DNA of 64,000 nt from Belliella calami (GTDB lineage Bacteria > Bacteroidota > Bacteroidia > Cytophagales > Cyclobacteriaceae): contig NZ_JAKZGS010000009.1 in the NCBI RefSeq assembly GCF_022549695.1, positions 1 through 64,000 of the forward strand. Direction: 5' to 3'. Below the pieces are notes generated by a model that saw only the letters and a list, made by a program, of their open reading frames with translations, had not been told where the DNA came from and did no database searches. A program made the position numbers and the translations under genes. Within the stretch, counting starts at the first letter, position 1; every line of letters starts with the position of its first letter. This document shows positions 18,410-26,591 of the stretch, piece by piece.

Positions 18410-18497
18410 GAAATATAGTAGATATAAGGTTGGAATATTGTAGAAATAAGATTGAAATACAATGGAAATAAAGTTGAAATATTGTAGAAATACTTTT
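18410..18497. repeat. Eight GAAATA motifs at exact 11-bp intervals (possible operator array)
   Basis: GAAATA or a one-mismatch variant starts at 18410, 18421 (gatata), 18432 (ggaata), 18443, 18454, 18465, 18476 and 18487. The interval is exactly 11 bp, about one DNA helical turn, so the motifs face the same side of the helix. The array lies 59-146 bp upstream of the glpK start. Similar GAAA-type motifs at 10-bp spacing lie between glpD and the DeoR-type regulator gene. An operator role for that regulator is an inference. Confidence 0.75.
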
Positions 18498-18677
18498 GGT
18501 CAACAGCCATTATTTCTGATAAGCTATATCTCAATAATACTTCGCCAGACTTGTCTGCAAAAGCCAAAGGCATACTTCAGAGAAGCAATATTTCCATTCT
18601 ATTTCACGTCAGTAATATTTCGCTATAGGCTTATTTCATTTCCAATATCAATATCCATAAGTATCAATCAATATTTT

Positions 18678-18712
18678 ATCCGCTACGCCTAAGGTGCACA
18701 AGCGTGGCGGAT
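18678..18712. other. Hairpin at the 3' end of glpD
   Basis: ATCCGCTACGC (18678-18688) pairs with GCGTGGCGGAT (18702-18712) over 11 bp; the sixth-seventh position forms a U-G wobble only in plus-strand RNA. There is no T-run on the minus strand after it, so it is a poor terminator for glpD. On the plus strand it is followed by TTATTTC. Its role is unclear. Confidence 0.5.
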
Positions 18713-20275
18713 TTATTTCAATATATACTTATTTGCTGTTTTTTCGAAATCGGAGATTTCTTGGTTTGTCCATTCTTCATCTTTGGCAAATTCCTGCGCC
18801 ATGATTTCTGCTACTTTAGGTGCCATTTCAATAGCGGCTCTTGCGTCTAGGAACAAAATGCGCATTCTCCGTGCTAGGATGTCTTCTACTTTCATAGCCA
18901 TTTCATTTTTCACGGCCCAGACTACTTCTGCGACTGTATAGGGATAGCAGGGATGTAATCGATCCCCAAATTCCGGTTTATCCTCAATCATTTTTTGGAT
19001 AGTGGCTGCATCTGAGCCATAGCCTTGCCAATGACCTTCTTGTGGATCTGTTGTATAGCCTCGATAATGGATATTTGCAGATGCGCTTTCCTTAATGCTT
19101 TCTCCAGTGACCATTGTGAATTTCTCAACAGTGTCTTCACCCATTTTTCGAAAGGTAGTCCATTTGCCCCCGGTGATGGAAGTCAATCCACTTTCAGAAA
19201 CAATAACTTTATGTGAACGTGAAATTTCCTTTGTTTTGGTGCTGCCTTCTTTTGGAGCAGCAAGTGGCCTCAGACCTGCATAGACTGAAAGAACATCGGC
19301 TTTGGTTGGTGTTTTTACCATGTAAGCAGCAGCAGTTTCCAGCACAAAATCAATTTCTTTGCTCAACGCTTCTGGCTCTAGTTTGGCTTTTTCACGCAAA
19401 GTGTCTGTAGTGCCTACTACCAATTTGTCTTGCCATGGGACTGCAAAAAGAACCCGACCGTCCGAAGTTTTAGGGATCATCAGCGCATCATTTCCTCCAA
19501 TGAATGATTTGTCCAAAACCAAATGAATTCCTTGGCTTGGCTGAATGCTTTTTGGTGCATCAGGTTGATCTAGCTGTAGGATTTTATCCGCAAACACACC
19601 CGTAGCATTTACGACCATTTTAGCCTTTATTTTGTAATTTTTCTTTCCAATCAAATCCCTGACTTGGATTCCGGTGATTTTCCCTTTTGTATTTTTTATC
19701 AAAGCATTGACCTTGGTATAGTTGAGGATATTACCACCCATTTCATTGCAAGTGATGGCTATACTCAAAGCCAATCTAGCATCATCAAATTGTCCATCAT
19801 GATAGACGACACCTCCTTTGAGTCCATCTTGTTTGATCTGTGGTAATCTCTTTAAGGTTTCTTTTTTGGAAATAAATCTGGATTTTCCCAATCGAAGTCT
19901 TCCTGCCATCCAGTCATAGATTTTCAATCCAATACTGTACTGTAGTCTGTCAAAAAATGTATAGATAGGTATGATGAAAGGTTGATTATGGGTAAGGTGC
20001 GGAGCATTTTGTAAAAGTCTTCCCCTTTCTTTCAGTGCCTCGAATACTAGTGAAACATCTCCTTGAGCCAAATATCGAACTCCTCCATGGACAAGTTTGG
20101 TACTTCTGCTTGAGGTTCCTTTTGCAAAATCCGCTTTTTCTACCAACACCACAGAAAGTCCCCTTGAAAGCGCATCTAGTGCTACGCCAAGACCTGAAGC
20201 ACCACCGCCAATTACTGCTATGTCCCAGATTTTGTTTTCTATTTCTAGTTTTTTGAGGTTTTCTATTCTATTCAT
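18713..20275 (-). CDS. glpD: Aerobic glycerol-3-phosphate dehydrogenase (FAD)
   Basis: GlpD oxidises sn-glycerol 3-phosphate to dihydroxyacetone phosphate and passes electrons to quinone at the inner membrane. The 520-aa protein starts with an FAD-binding dinucleotide fold, VIGGGASGLGVALDALSRG (about residues 21-39), followed by KGTSSRSTKLVHGGVRYL, the signature of the family. A central VVGTTDT and GLRPLAAP region and a C-terminal helical domain complete it. Length agrees with the family. It is transcribed on minus, divergent from the DeoR-family regulator gene, and upstream of glpK and glpF. Confidence 0.97.
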   Translation of the reverse strand: MNRIENLKKLEIENKIWDIAVIGGGASGLGVALDALSRGLSVVLVEKADFAKGTSSRSTKLVHGGVRYLAQGDVSLVFEALKERGRLLQNAPHLTHNQPFIIPIYTFFDRLQYSIGLKIYDWMAGRLRLGKSRFISKKETLKRLPQIKQDGLKGGVVYHDGQFDDARLALSIAITCNEMGGNILNYTKVNALIKNTKGKITGIQVRDLIGKKNYKIKAKMVVNATGVFADKILQLDQPDAPKSIQPSQGIHLVLDKSFIGGNDALMIPKTSDGRVLFAVPWQDKLVVGTTDTLREKAKLEPEALSKEIDFVLETAAAYMVKTPTKADVLSVYAGLRPLAAPKEGSTKTKEISRSHKVIVSESGLTSITGGKWTTFRKMGEDTVEKFTMVTGESIKESASANIHYRGYTTDPQEGHWQGYGSDAATIQKMIEDKPEFGDRLHPCYPYTVAEVVWAVKNEMAMKVEDILARRMRILFLDARAAIEMAPKVAEIMAQEFAKDEEWTNQEISDFEKTANKYILK

Positions 20276-20292
20276 TTTAGTGATATTTACTT

Positions 20293-20340
20293 CAAAAATA
20301 ATATAAAAAGAAACAAAAAGAAATAAATAGAAATATTTAA
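20293..20340. promoter_or_regulatory. glpD promoter element and GAAA repeats in the glpD/regulator spacer
   Basis: Minus-strand TATTTTTG (20293-20300) matches the -7 consensus and lies 18 bp upstream of the glpD start. Directly upstream of it on the same strand are three GAAA(C/T)A motifs on plus at 20310, 20320 and 20330, spaced 10 bp apart. They would cover the -33 region of the glpD promoter, a usual place for a repressor site. Confidence 0.5.
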
Positions 20341-20400
20341 ATCAAAATAATTTACTTTTTGTATCTAATGAGCTATCTTTATCAAAAAAAGAAAGCTTTC

Positions 20401-21162
20401 ATGACTATTGCAGAAAGACATAAATTTATATTGGAAAAGCTTAGCGAAGCTGGAATTGTGCATGTAGCTGACCTTAGCAAAGAGCTGGATGTCACTGTTG
20501 TTACAGTTAGAAAGGATTTGAAGTTGCTGGAAGACAAAGGACTTTTGTATAGATCCCATGGGTCAGCGACCTTAAATTCACCTTATGTCAATGATAGGCC
20601 TGTGCAGGAAAAGAAACTAGAAAGGGTTGAAGAAAAAATGAAAATAGCCCAAGCTGCTATCCAATTGGTAGTGGAGGATGAAGCGATTATCATAGGTTCG
20701 GGAACTACAGTGGTATCGTTTGCGCAAATGCTTCCAAAGAATCAAAAACTAACTGTGCTTACAGCAGCAATGAATGTGACACTAGCTTTGATTGATTCCC
20801 CTGATGTCGAGATCGTACAGCTTGGAGGTGTGGTAAGAAAAAGCAGCAGTTCTGTTGTGGGTAATTATGCTGAGGAAATGATGCGGAATTTTGCTTGTAG
20901 TAAGTTGTTTCTGAGTGTGGATGGGATCAGTTTGGATTTTGGGTTGACTACTTCACATTTGATGGAGGCACATCTCAATGCCCAAATGATCAAATCTGTC
21001 CAAAAAACCATCGTCTTGGCAGATTCCAGCAAATTTGGAAAAAAGGGCTTCGGTAAGATCTGTAATTTGGACGATATAGATGTGGTCATTACCGACGCTG
21101 GAATTCAGGAAATGTATAGGGAAAAATTGGAGGAAATGGGAATAGAAGTAAGGGTGGTTTGA
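20401..21162 (+). CDS. DeoR-family transcriptional regulator, probably of glycerol genes (GlpR-like)
   Basis: DeoR-family proteins usually repress sugar or glycerol operons and respond to a sugar phosphate. From ATG 20401 the protein has 253 aa. An N-terminal winged helix-turn-helix (about residues 3-57) contains ADLSKELDVTVVTVRKDLKL and ends in the family HGxA motif as HGSA. The C-terminal ligand domain has IIGSGTTV and ends near VVITDAGI. The open frame extends upstream to 20359 (TTG) and 20368 (ATG), but MTIAERHKFILEKL matches the usual family N-terminus. Divergent placement next to glpD makes glycerol 3-phosphate its likely effector. Confidence 0.88.
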   Translation: MTIAERHKFILEKLSEAGIVHVADLSKELDVTVVTVRKDLKLLEDKGLLYRSHGSATLNSPYVNDRPVQEKKLERVEEKMKIAQAAIQLVVEDEAIIIGSGTTVVSFAQMLPKNQKLTVLTAAMNVTLALIDSPDVEIVQLGGVVRKSSSSVVGNYAEEMMRNFACSKLFLSVDGISLDFGLTTSHLMEAHLNAQMIKSVQKTIVLADSSKFGKKGFGKICNLDDIDVVITDAGIQEMYREKLEEMGIEVRVV

Positions 21163-21250
21163 ATTGAGTTTTTCTTATAGTTTAAATTTTGTATAAAATC
21201 CAGTAAGTTTTATTTTCAACCAATCAGAATACTAGATTTAATGGGGGATA

Positions 21251-21757
21251 TTAGTTAAACTCTTTGTACAACCTTCTCTCTACGCTCGAACTTCCATCGG
21301 ATTCCAGAGTCACTTCAAATATGTAATCATACTCTATATCTTCCAATTCCTCAAACTTGTCTCCAGTCATAACAAAGTAATTCACGAGATGGTGAATGGT
21401 GTTGCTGTGGCCGACTACTACAGCATTTCCCTTTCTTGTTCTTAACTCCTCTACCAAATCATCATGGTTTTGTGGGTCGTAGATTTCTACAGCAATGCCA
21501 GCATTGTTAGAGACATGTTGAAGGGTAGCTTTGGTTCTTATGGTACTTGTGCTGAAAGCATGCTTGATTTGTTTATCTTCTAATATCTGCCCCAGTTTTT
21601 TTGATCTTACTGTGCCTGCTACACTTAATTGAGGATCTTCTGCATTAAGCATCTTTTCGGCATGCCTTACGATATAGATAGTTTTGGCTTCTTGTTTCGG
21701 AGTACAGGCAAAACCAATGATTATCAATGACAATATGAGCAGAATATTATTTTTCAT
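21251..21757 (-). CDS. Histidine phosphatase family lipoprotein
   Basis: The 168-aa protein belongs to the histidine phosphatase (phosphoglycerate mutase-like) superfamily. The catalytic R31-H32 lies in IYIVRHAEK and the second histidine in VVGHSNTIHHLV. The N-terminus is a lipoprotein signal peptide ending in IIIGFAC with the lipidation Cys at position 18, so the mature protein should be attached to a membrane outside the cytoplasm. It is related to SixA-like and broad phosphatases of about this size; the substrate cannot be told. It is flanked by short spacers and faces away from the DeoR-type gene's end. Confidence 0.87.
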   Translation of the reverse strand: MKNNILLILSLIIIGFACTPKQEAKTIYIVRHAEKMLNAEDPQLSVAGTVRSKKLGQILEDKQIKHAFSTSTIRTKATLQHVSNNAGIAVEIYDPQNHDDLVEELRTRKGNAVVVGHSNTIHHLVNYFVMTGDKFEELEDIEYDYIFEVTLESDGSSSVERRLYKEFN

Positions 21758-21865
21758 TTTTGGGTGTTTTTAATTTTTTTGAACGTGCTAAAACTAAAGT
21801 AACTTTTCCGCTGCGGTAGAGCTATTATCAGAAATTCGCCTCTTCAATTTAGAAGATGCGATAGA

Positions 21866-22600
21866 TTATCCACTAAAGGTATTGTCCAAATATTGATCTT
21901 TGGCTTTGATTTCCTCAAATTCTAAGAATTGTTCCCAGAACGGTTCTTCGGGCAATGCAGCTCTTAGGATCAGTTTTTCTTTTTTGATAGGATGGATGAA
22001 TACCAAATGGAAAGCATGAAGATTGATGCTCAAATCAAGGTTTGGTTTCACAAAACCATATTTTACATCACCTCTGATAGGGCATCCTATGGAGGCTAGC
22101 TGCACTCTGATTTGATGGGGTCGCCCTGACACTGGCCTTACTTCCATTAGCCAATGATCATTGAGCTTACCCAATCTTTTGTAAGTCAATTCAGCTTTTT
22201 GTGAACCTGGAGCTTCTTTTTCGAAAGCACTCACATAGTTTCTCTGCTCATCTTTTACCAAATAATGGGTCAATTTGTCCATTTCCTCTCTTGGCTTCTT
22301 TTTTACGATAGCCCAGTACACTTTGTGGATGTCTCTTTTTCTGAAGAGTTCCATCATTCTTTCTAGGCCTTTTGATGTTCGTGCAAAGACTACAAGCCCA
22401 CTCACAGGTCGATCTAGTCTATGTACAGGATGAAGAAATACGTCACCAGGCTTGTTATATTTTTCTTTGATGTACTCTCTACAATAATCTGTGAGAGTTT
22501 TATCTTTGGTCTTATCTCCTTGTACCAATATTCCGGCAGCCTTATTTACCACCAAAAGATGGTTGTCTTCATAGACGACTGAGAATGGTTTCTTTTTCAT
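21866..22600 (-). CDS. RluA-family RNA pseudouridine synthase
   Basis: Enzymes of this family isomerise specific uridines in rRNA or tRNA to pseudouridine. The 244-aa protein keeps the catalytic motif HRLDRPVSGLVVFART, with the nucleophile D63, and the later RPHQIRVQLASIG block that binds RNA. The N-terminal S4 domain of RluC and RluD is absent, which gives the shorter RluA/TruC-like form. Target position is not predictable. Its stop is 108 bp upstream of the start of the histidine phosphatase gene on the same strand, and 173 bp separate it from prfC, so it is probably transcribed alone. Confidence 0.92.
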   Translation of the reverse strand: MKKKPFSVVYEDNHLLVVNKAAGILVQGDKTKDKTLTDYCREYIKEKYNKPGDVFLHPVHRLDRPVSGLVVFARTSKGLERMMELFRKRDIHKVYWAIVKKKPREEMDKLTHYLVKDEQRNYVSAFEKEAPGSQKAELTYKRLGKLNDHWLMEVRPVSGRPHQIRVQLASIGCPIRGDVKYGFVKPNLDLSINLHAFHLVFIHPIKKEKLILRAALPEEPFWEQFLEFEEIKAKDQYLDNTFSG

Positions 22601-22773
22601 GTTTTATAAATTGTTTTCAATTGTCACGTGGTCTCGAGACCTTTCGTGATGTTGATAAAAATAATCTTTTTGTGTATTTTGATGATTATTTTAATCGTGT
22701 CAATTTCATGTTTTTAAATTTAACAAGTTCAAAAAATATCTGCAATACCTTTAAGAGAATCGCTTAATTTAAA

Positions 22774-24354
22774 TCAAAATTCCGATGTGAAGTGGAATTC
22801 TATTTCCGGGTAATTGTCCTGAACCATCTGCAACCATGATCGGGATTCAGCCATAAATACCAATTTACCATCTTTATCTCTAGCAATATGGCGGTTTTTT
22901 GACTGTACAAATTCATCCAACTTCTTTTTATCAGAGCTACTAATCCAGCAAGCCTTGTAAAGTTGCATTGGAGCAAATTCCACAGAGGCATTGTATTCTT
23001 GCTTTAATCTAAACTGAATTACCTCAAACTGAAGCTGACCGACAGTGCCAATTACTTTTCTAGAGCCCATGTCAAAAGTAAATAACTGCGCTACTCCTTC
23101 TTCCATCAGTTGTTTCAAGCCTTTTTCCATTTGCTTGGTTTTCATCGCGTCCTTGTTGATGACTTCTTTGAAGATCTCAGGAGAGAAGCTTGGGATTCCT
23201 TTGAATGTCATGTTTTCGCCATCGGTTAGCGTATCACCGATTTTCAGATTCCCAGTGTCATAAAGACCAATGATATCGCCAGGAAATGCCTCGTCAACCA
23301 TTTCTCTATCCTGCGCCATAAACTGTGTTACATTCGAGAAGCGAAGTGGTTTTGGTCCACGCACATGATTGTAAGGTTTGTTTCTTTCAAATTTACCAGA
23401 ACAGATTCTTAGGAATGCGATTCTGTTTCTGTGGTTCGGATCCATGTTTGCGTGGATTTTAAACACAAATCCAGAAAATTTCGATTCGGAAGGAAGCACT
23501 TCCCTGTCTTCCGTATTTCTGCTTTTTGGAGCAGGTGCTATTCTGATGAAGGTGTCCAACATTTCATTTACACCGAAATTATTCACGGCAGAGCCGAAAA
23601 AAACAGGTGCTACTTTTCCTTCAAGGTATTCCTTTGTGTCAAAGTCAGGATACACTCCTTCGATCAATTCTACATCTTCCCTCAATTGGTCTGCATTGTT
23701 ACGACCGATCAATTCATCTAACCGATCTTCTGATAGATCATCAAAAACAGCTCGATCGTCACTCAGTTTTCTTTGGCTGGGACTGAAAAGATTCAGCTTT
23801 CTGTCATAAAGGTTGTATACACCCTTGAACCCTTTACCCATGCCAATTGGCCAAGATAAAGGTCTGACCTGAATGTTCAGTTTCTCCTCTACTTCATCCA
23901 AAAGCTCGTAAGGATCACGGCCTTCACGGTCAAGTTTATTAATGAAACAGATCACTGGTGTATTTCGCATGCGACATACTTCCATCAGCTTTTCTGTCTG
24001 AATTTCCACACCTTTCACACAATCTATTACCATGATTACAGAATCGACAGCAGTCAATGTTCTATAAGTATCTTCAGCGAAGTCTTGGTGACCTGGAGTA
24101 TCGAGAAGGTTTATCTTGATGTCTTTATATTCAAATCCCATGACGGAAGTAGCCACAGAAATACCTCTCTGCTTTTCTATTTCCATCCAATCGGATTTAG
24201 TAGCGGTGTCAATTTTATTTGATTTTACTGCACCCGCAGTCTGAATTGCACCTCCGAAAAGGAGCAATTTCTCTGTCAATGTGGTCTTACCAGCATCAGG
24301 GTGGGCAATAATGGCGAATGTTCTTCGCTTAGCTATTTCTTTATTCAAACTCAT
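22774..24354 (-). CDS. prfC: Peptide chain release factor 3
   Basis: RF3 is a GTPase that removes RF1 or RF2 from the ribosome after termination. From ATG 24354 the protein has 526 aa, the usual length. The GTPase P-loop is AHPDAGKTT (residues 17-25), followed by the switch block [13 protein letters not shown], the DTPGHQDF motif and the NKLD motif. I reject the earlier start at 24387 because a promoter element, minus-strand TACCTTTG, lies at 24385-24392 and the extra residues are not family-like. It is a single gene between terminator-bearing spacers. It resembles EF-G (fusA in this window) but lacks EF-G's domain IV signature and has RF3-specific C-terminal text. Confidence 0.96.
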   Translation of the reverse strand: MSLNKEIAKRRTFAIIAHPDAGKTTLTEKLLLFGGAIQTAGAVKSNKIDTATKSDWMEIEKQRGISVATSVMGFEYKDIKINLLDTPGHQDFAEDTYRTLTAVDSVIMVIDCVKGVEIQTEKLMEVCRMRNTPVICFINKLDREGRDPYELLDEVEEKLNIQVRPLSWPIGMGKGFKGVYNLYDRKLNLFSPSQRKLSDDRAVFDDLSEDRLDELIGRNNADQLREDVELIEGVYPDFDTKEYLEGKVAPVFFGSAVNNFGVNEMLDTFIRIAPAPKSRNTEDREVLPSESKFSGFVFKIHANMDPNHRNRIAFLRICSGKFERNKPYNHVRGPKPLRFSNVTQFMAQDREMVDEAFPGDIIGLYDTGNLKIGDTLTDGENMTFKGIPSFSPEIFKEVINKDAMKTKQMEKGLKQLMEEGVAQLFTFDMGSRKVIGTVGQLQFEVIQFRLKQEYNASVEFAPMQLYKACWISSSDKKKLDEFVQSKNRHIARDKDGKLVFMAESRSWLQMVQDNYPEIEFHFTSEF

Positions 24355-24384
24355 CTGGAAGGGATTCAATATTTTTCCAAGGGG

Positions 24385-24392
24385 CAAAGGTA
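24385..24392 (-). promoter_or_regulatory. -7 promoter element for prfC
   Basis: Minus-strand TACCTTTG matches TAnnTTTG, 30 bp upstream of ATG 24354. It decides the prfC start against the longer frame from 24387. A clean -33 TTG is not visible. Confidence 0.55.
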
Positions 24393-24470
24393 CGTTTTTA
24401 ACCTGAATTATGTACTAGGTTTAGAATTAGCGTGACTTAACGATTTTTGTGGATAGTCTTTAAAACAAAA

Positions 24471-24503
24471 AAAAGCCTTCACCAAATGTATGGCGAAGAC
24501 TTG
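24471..24503 (-). terminator. Intrinsic terminator of pyrH-frr
   Basis: On the minus strand GTCTTCGCCA, a 6-nt loop and TGGTGAAGGC form a stem, followed by a run of eight T. It lies about 155 bp after the frr stop codon on the same strand. Confidence 0.85.
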
Positions 24504-24657
24504 AATTTAGGTATTAAATTATTTTTGAAAGGTTTGTTTGCCTTTTAGTTTTTTTGAAGTTGATTTATTCTAAAAACTTCTCAGGAGAATCCTGCGAGGT
24601 TTCTTTGTTGTAAGATTATCAATTCTGTAGGAAATTGACTGGTCTATTAGGAGTCAG

Positions 24658-25218
24658 TTAAACAGTCATTATTTCCACTTCTTTTTTTGCAAGAAGTTCA
24701 TCTACCTTTGTGGAAAATTGATCTGTCAATTTTTGAACGATATCTTCCGCCCTTTTGATTTCGTCTTCAGAAGCACCGTCTTTTTGTAGTTTCTTCAAAG
24801 AATCATTTGTGTCTTTACGGACTGTTCTGATACTCACTTTGCCAGATTCGCATTCTGCTTTGGCCATCTTTACCAATCCTTTTCTTCTTTCTTCTGTCAA
24901 AGGTGGGATTGTAAGGATGATGATTTCTCCGTTATTCTGAGGGGCAAGACCTAAATCAGAATTCACTATTGATCTTTCAATCTCAGAAATCAAATTTCTT
25001 TCCCATGGTTTGATCGACAAAGTTCTTGCGTCAGGAGTCGTCACAGATGCCACTTGTTGCAATGGGGTAGGTGCTCCATAATAATTCACCATGATGCCAT
25101 CTAGCAAATTAGGCATTGCTTTACCTGCGCGGATTTTTACCAACTCTTGGGCAGTGTGGTCCACTGCTTTTTGCATAAGTTCTTTTGATTCGTCTAGGTG
25201 CAATTGAATTTCTTCCAT
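24658..25218 (-). CDS. frr: Ribosome recycling factor
   Basis: Frr releases the 50S subunit from the post-termination ribosome together with EF-G. The 186-aa protein has the expected length and the conserved blocks KIRAGKAMPNLLDGIMVNYYG, PPLTEERRKGLVK and VSIRTVRKDTNDSLKKLQKDG. It follows pyrH after 18 bp on the same strand, the conserved pyrH-frr order of many bacteria. The start is ATG 25218. Confidence 0.97.
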   Translation of the reverse strand: MEEIQLHLDESKELMQKAVDHTAQELVKIRAGKAMPNLLDGIMVNYYGAPTPLQQVASVTTPDARTLSIKPWERNLISEIERSIVNSDLGLAPQNNGEIIILTIPPLTEERRKGLVKMAKAECESGKVSIRTVRKDTNDSLKKLQKDGASEDEIKRAEDIVQKLTDQFSTKVDELLAKKEVEIMTV

Positions 25219-25236
25219 GATTTTTTTCTATATGGA

Positions 25237-25947
25237 TTATAATGATGTGATTAATGTTCCGATTTCTTCACCAGTCGCCAATTTCATCAAATTCCCTTCT
25301 TTATTCATATCAAATACTACAATAGGCAAATTGTTTTCTTGACAAAGTGTAAACGCAGTCATATCCATAATGTTGAGGTTTTTCTCGTATGCTTCTTGGA
25401 ATGACAATGTGCTGTATTTTGTGGCCGACTTATCTTTTTCAGGATCAGCTGTATAGACGCCATCTACTCTTGTACCTTTCAATACTACTTCTGCTTCGAT
25501 TTCTATGGCACGCAAACTTGCAGTTGAATCGGTAGTAAAATATGGGTTTCCTATACCGGCACCAAATATCACGATTCTACCTTTTTCCAAATGTCTGATT
25601 GCTCTTCTTCTGATGAATGGCTCACAAACGCTTTCTACTTTAATCCCAGACATTAATCGGGTAAACATATCGTTTTTTTCAAGTGCACTTTGCAAAGCCA
25701 TTGCATTGATCAAAGTGGCCAACATACCCATGTAGTCACCTTGAACTCTATCTATACCTGTCTTTTCGGCCTGAACTCCTCTGTAAATATTACCCCCTCC
25801 GATCACAATGGCAATTTCTACTCCAAGCTCTTTGACCTTTTTGATTTCTTCGGCATACTTCTGCAGTCTATTGGGATCGATACCGTAATTATTCTCTCCC
25901 ATTAGCGACTCTCCGCTTAGCTTTAGTAATATTCTTTTGTACTTCAT
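25237..25947 (-). CDS. pyrH: UMP kinase
   Basis: UMP kinase makes UDP from UMP and ATP and is allosterically controlled by GTP and UTP in most bacteria. The 236-aa protein is of the amino-acid kinase fold: [14 protein letters not shown] at the N-terminus, [11 protein letters not shown], and the [14 protein letters not shown] region. It is coupled to frr downstream. Upstream, minus-strand TATATTTG at 26009-26016 may be its -7 promoter element. No unusual residue was noticed. Confidence 0.97.
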   Translation of the reverse strand: MKYKRILLKLSGESLMGENNYGIDPNRLQKYAEEIKKVKELGVEIAIVIGGGNIYRGVQAEKTGIDRVQGDYMGMLATLINAMALQSALEKNDMFTRLMSGIKVESVCEPFIRRRAIRHLEKGRIVIFGAGIGNPYFTTDSTASLRAIEIEAEVVLKGTRVDGVYTADPEKDKSATKYSTLSFQEAYEKNLNIMDMTAFTLCQENNLPIVVFDMNKEGNLMKLATGEEIGTLITSL

Positions 25948-26008
25948 TTCTGGCGTTTATTTGAAAAGATGTGCTTGATTTAATAATTTATGAAAATGAT
26001 AAATTTTA

Positions 26009-26016
26009 CAAATATA
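26009..26016 (-). promoter_or_regulatory. Putative -7 element for pyrH-frr
   Basis: Minus-strand TATATTTG matches TAnnTTTG and lies 62 bp upstream of the pyrH ATG, within the spacer after the biotin carrier gene. A matching -33 TTG is not seen. Confidence 0.4.
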
Positions 26017-26049
26017 AACGCTACATCTTAGAATTCTAAAGTTGAAAGC

Positions 26050-26544
26050 TTAAAATTGAATTAGAACTTGGTTTTTCTCCACACTGTCGCCTTTTTTTAT
26101 CTTGATTACTTTGACGATACCATCTCCAGGGGATTTGATGATGTTTTCCATTTTCATCGCCTCAAGGATCAATACAGCGTCTCCTTTTTTGACCTCTTCC
26201 CCTTCTGTGACTTTTATGTCAAATATCAATCCTGGCATCGGAGCCTTGATTTCTTTGGCTTGATTTCCTTTGTTGGTATTCATCCCCAATTTTTCCAAGA
26301 GTAAATCAAACTTGTCCTGCAACTTCACTGTCGCAGGCTTGTTGTTGAGTTTTAACTTGATCGTTTTTTCTTCAGGAACAATACTCACCACTTCCAAGTT
26401 GAATGACTTACCTTCGTGGATAATATTGTAGAACCTATCACCAGTTTTTTTTAAATCCCAAGTCAGGATTTCTTCGTTGACAACTATGGAATCACCAGAT
26501 TTCTCAACTTTAATTACGGAATTATCAATATTTACTGAATACAT
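26050..26544 (-). CDS. Biotin carboxyl carrier protein (acyl-CoA/pyruvate carboxylase type)
   Basis: The 164-aa protein ends in a biotinyl/lipoyl domain with the biotin-acceptor Lys131 in VLILEAMKMENIIKSPGDG, the standard EAMKM motif. The segment before it (about 60-95) is likely a linker or carboxylase-binding part. It would carry biotin for a multi-subunit carboxylase such as propionyl- or acetyl-CoA carboxylase or a decarboxylase; no carboxylase partner is in this window. It starts 47 bp from the divergent M1 peptidase gene. Because the N-terminal half differs from AccB, I give no gene symbol. Confidence 0.83.
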   Translation of the reverse strand: MYSVNIDNSVIKVEKSGDSIVVNEEILTWDLKKTGDRFYNIIHEGKSFNLEVVSIVPEEKTIKLKLNNKPATVKLQDKFDLLLEKLGMNTNKGNQAKEIKAPMPGLIFDIKVTEGEEVKKGDAVLILEAMKMENIIKSPGDGIVKVIKIKKGDSVEKNQVLIQF

Positions 26545-26591
26545 TTCTATTATTTTGCGCCAATATACGATTTATCTTTAAAGGTCTTTTT

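Larger units (their letters stand above)
24355..24657. other. Spacer between prfC and frr
   Basis: These 303 bp hold the prfC promoter element at 24385-24392 and the frr terminator at 24471-24503. No gene is seen in the rest. Confidence 0.6.
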
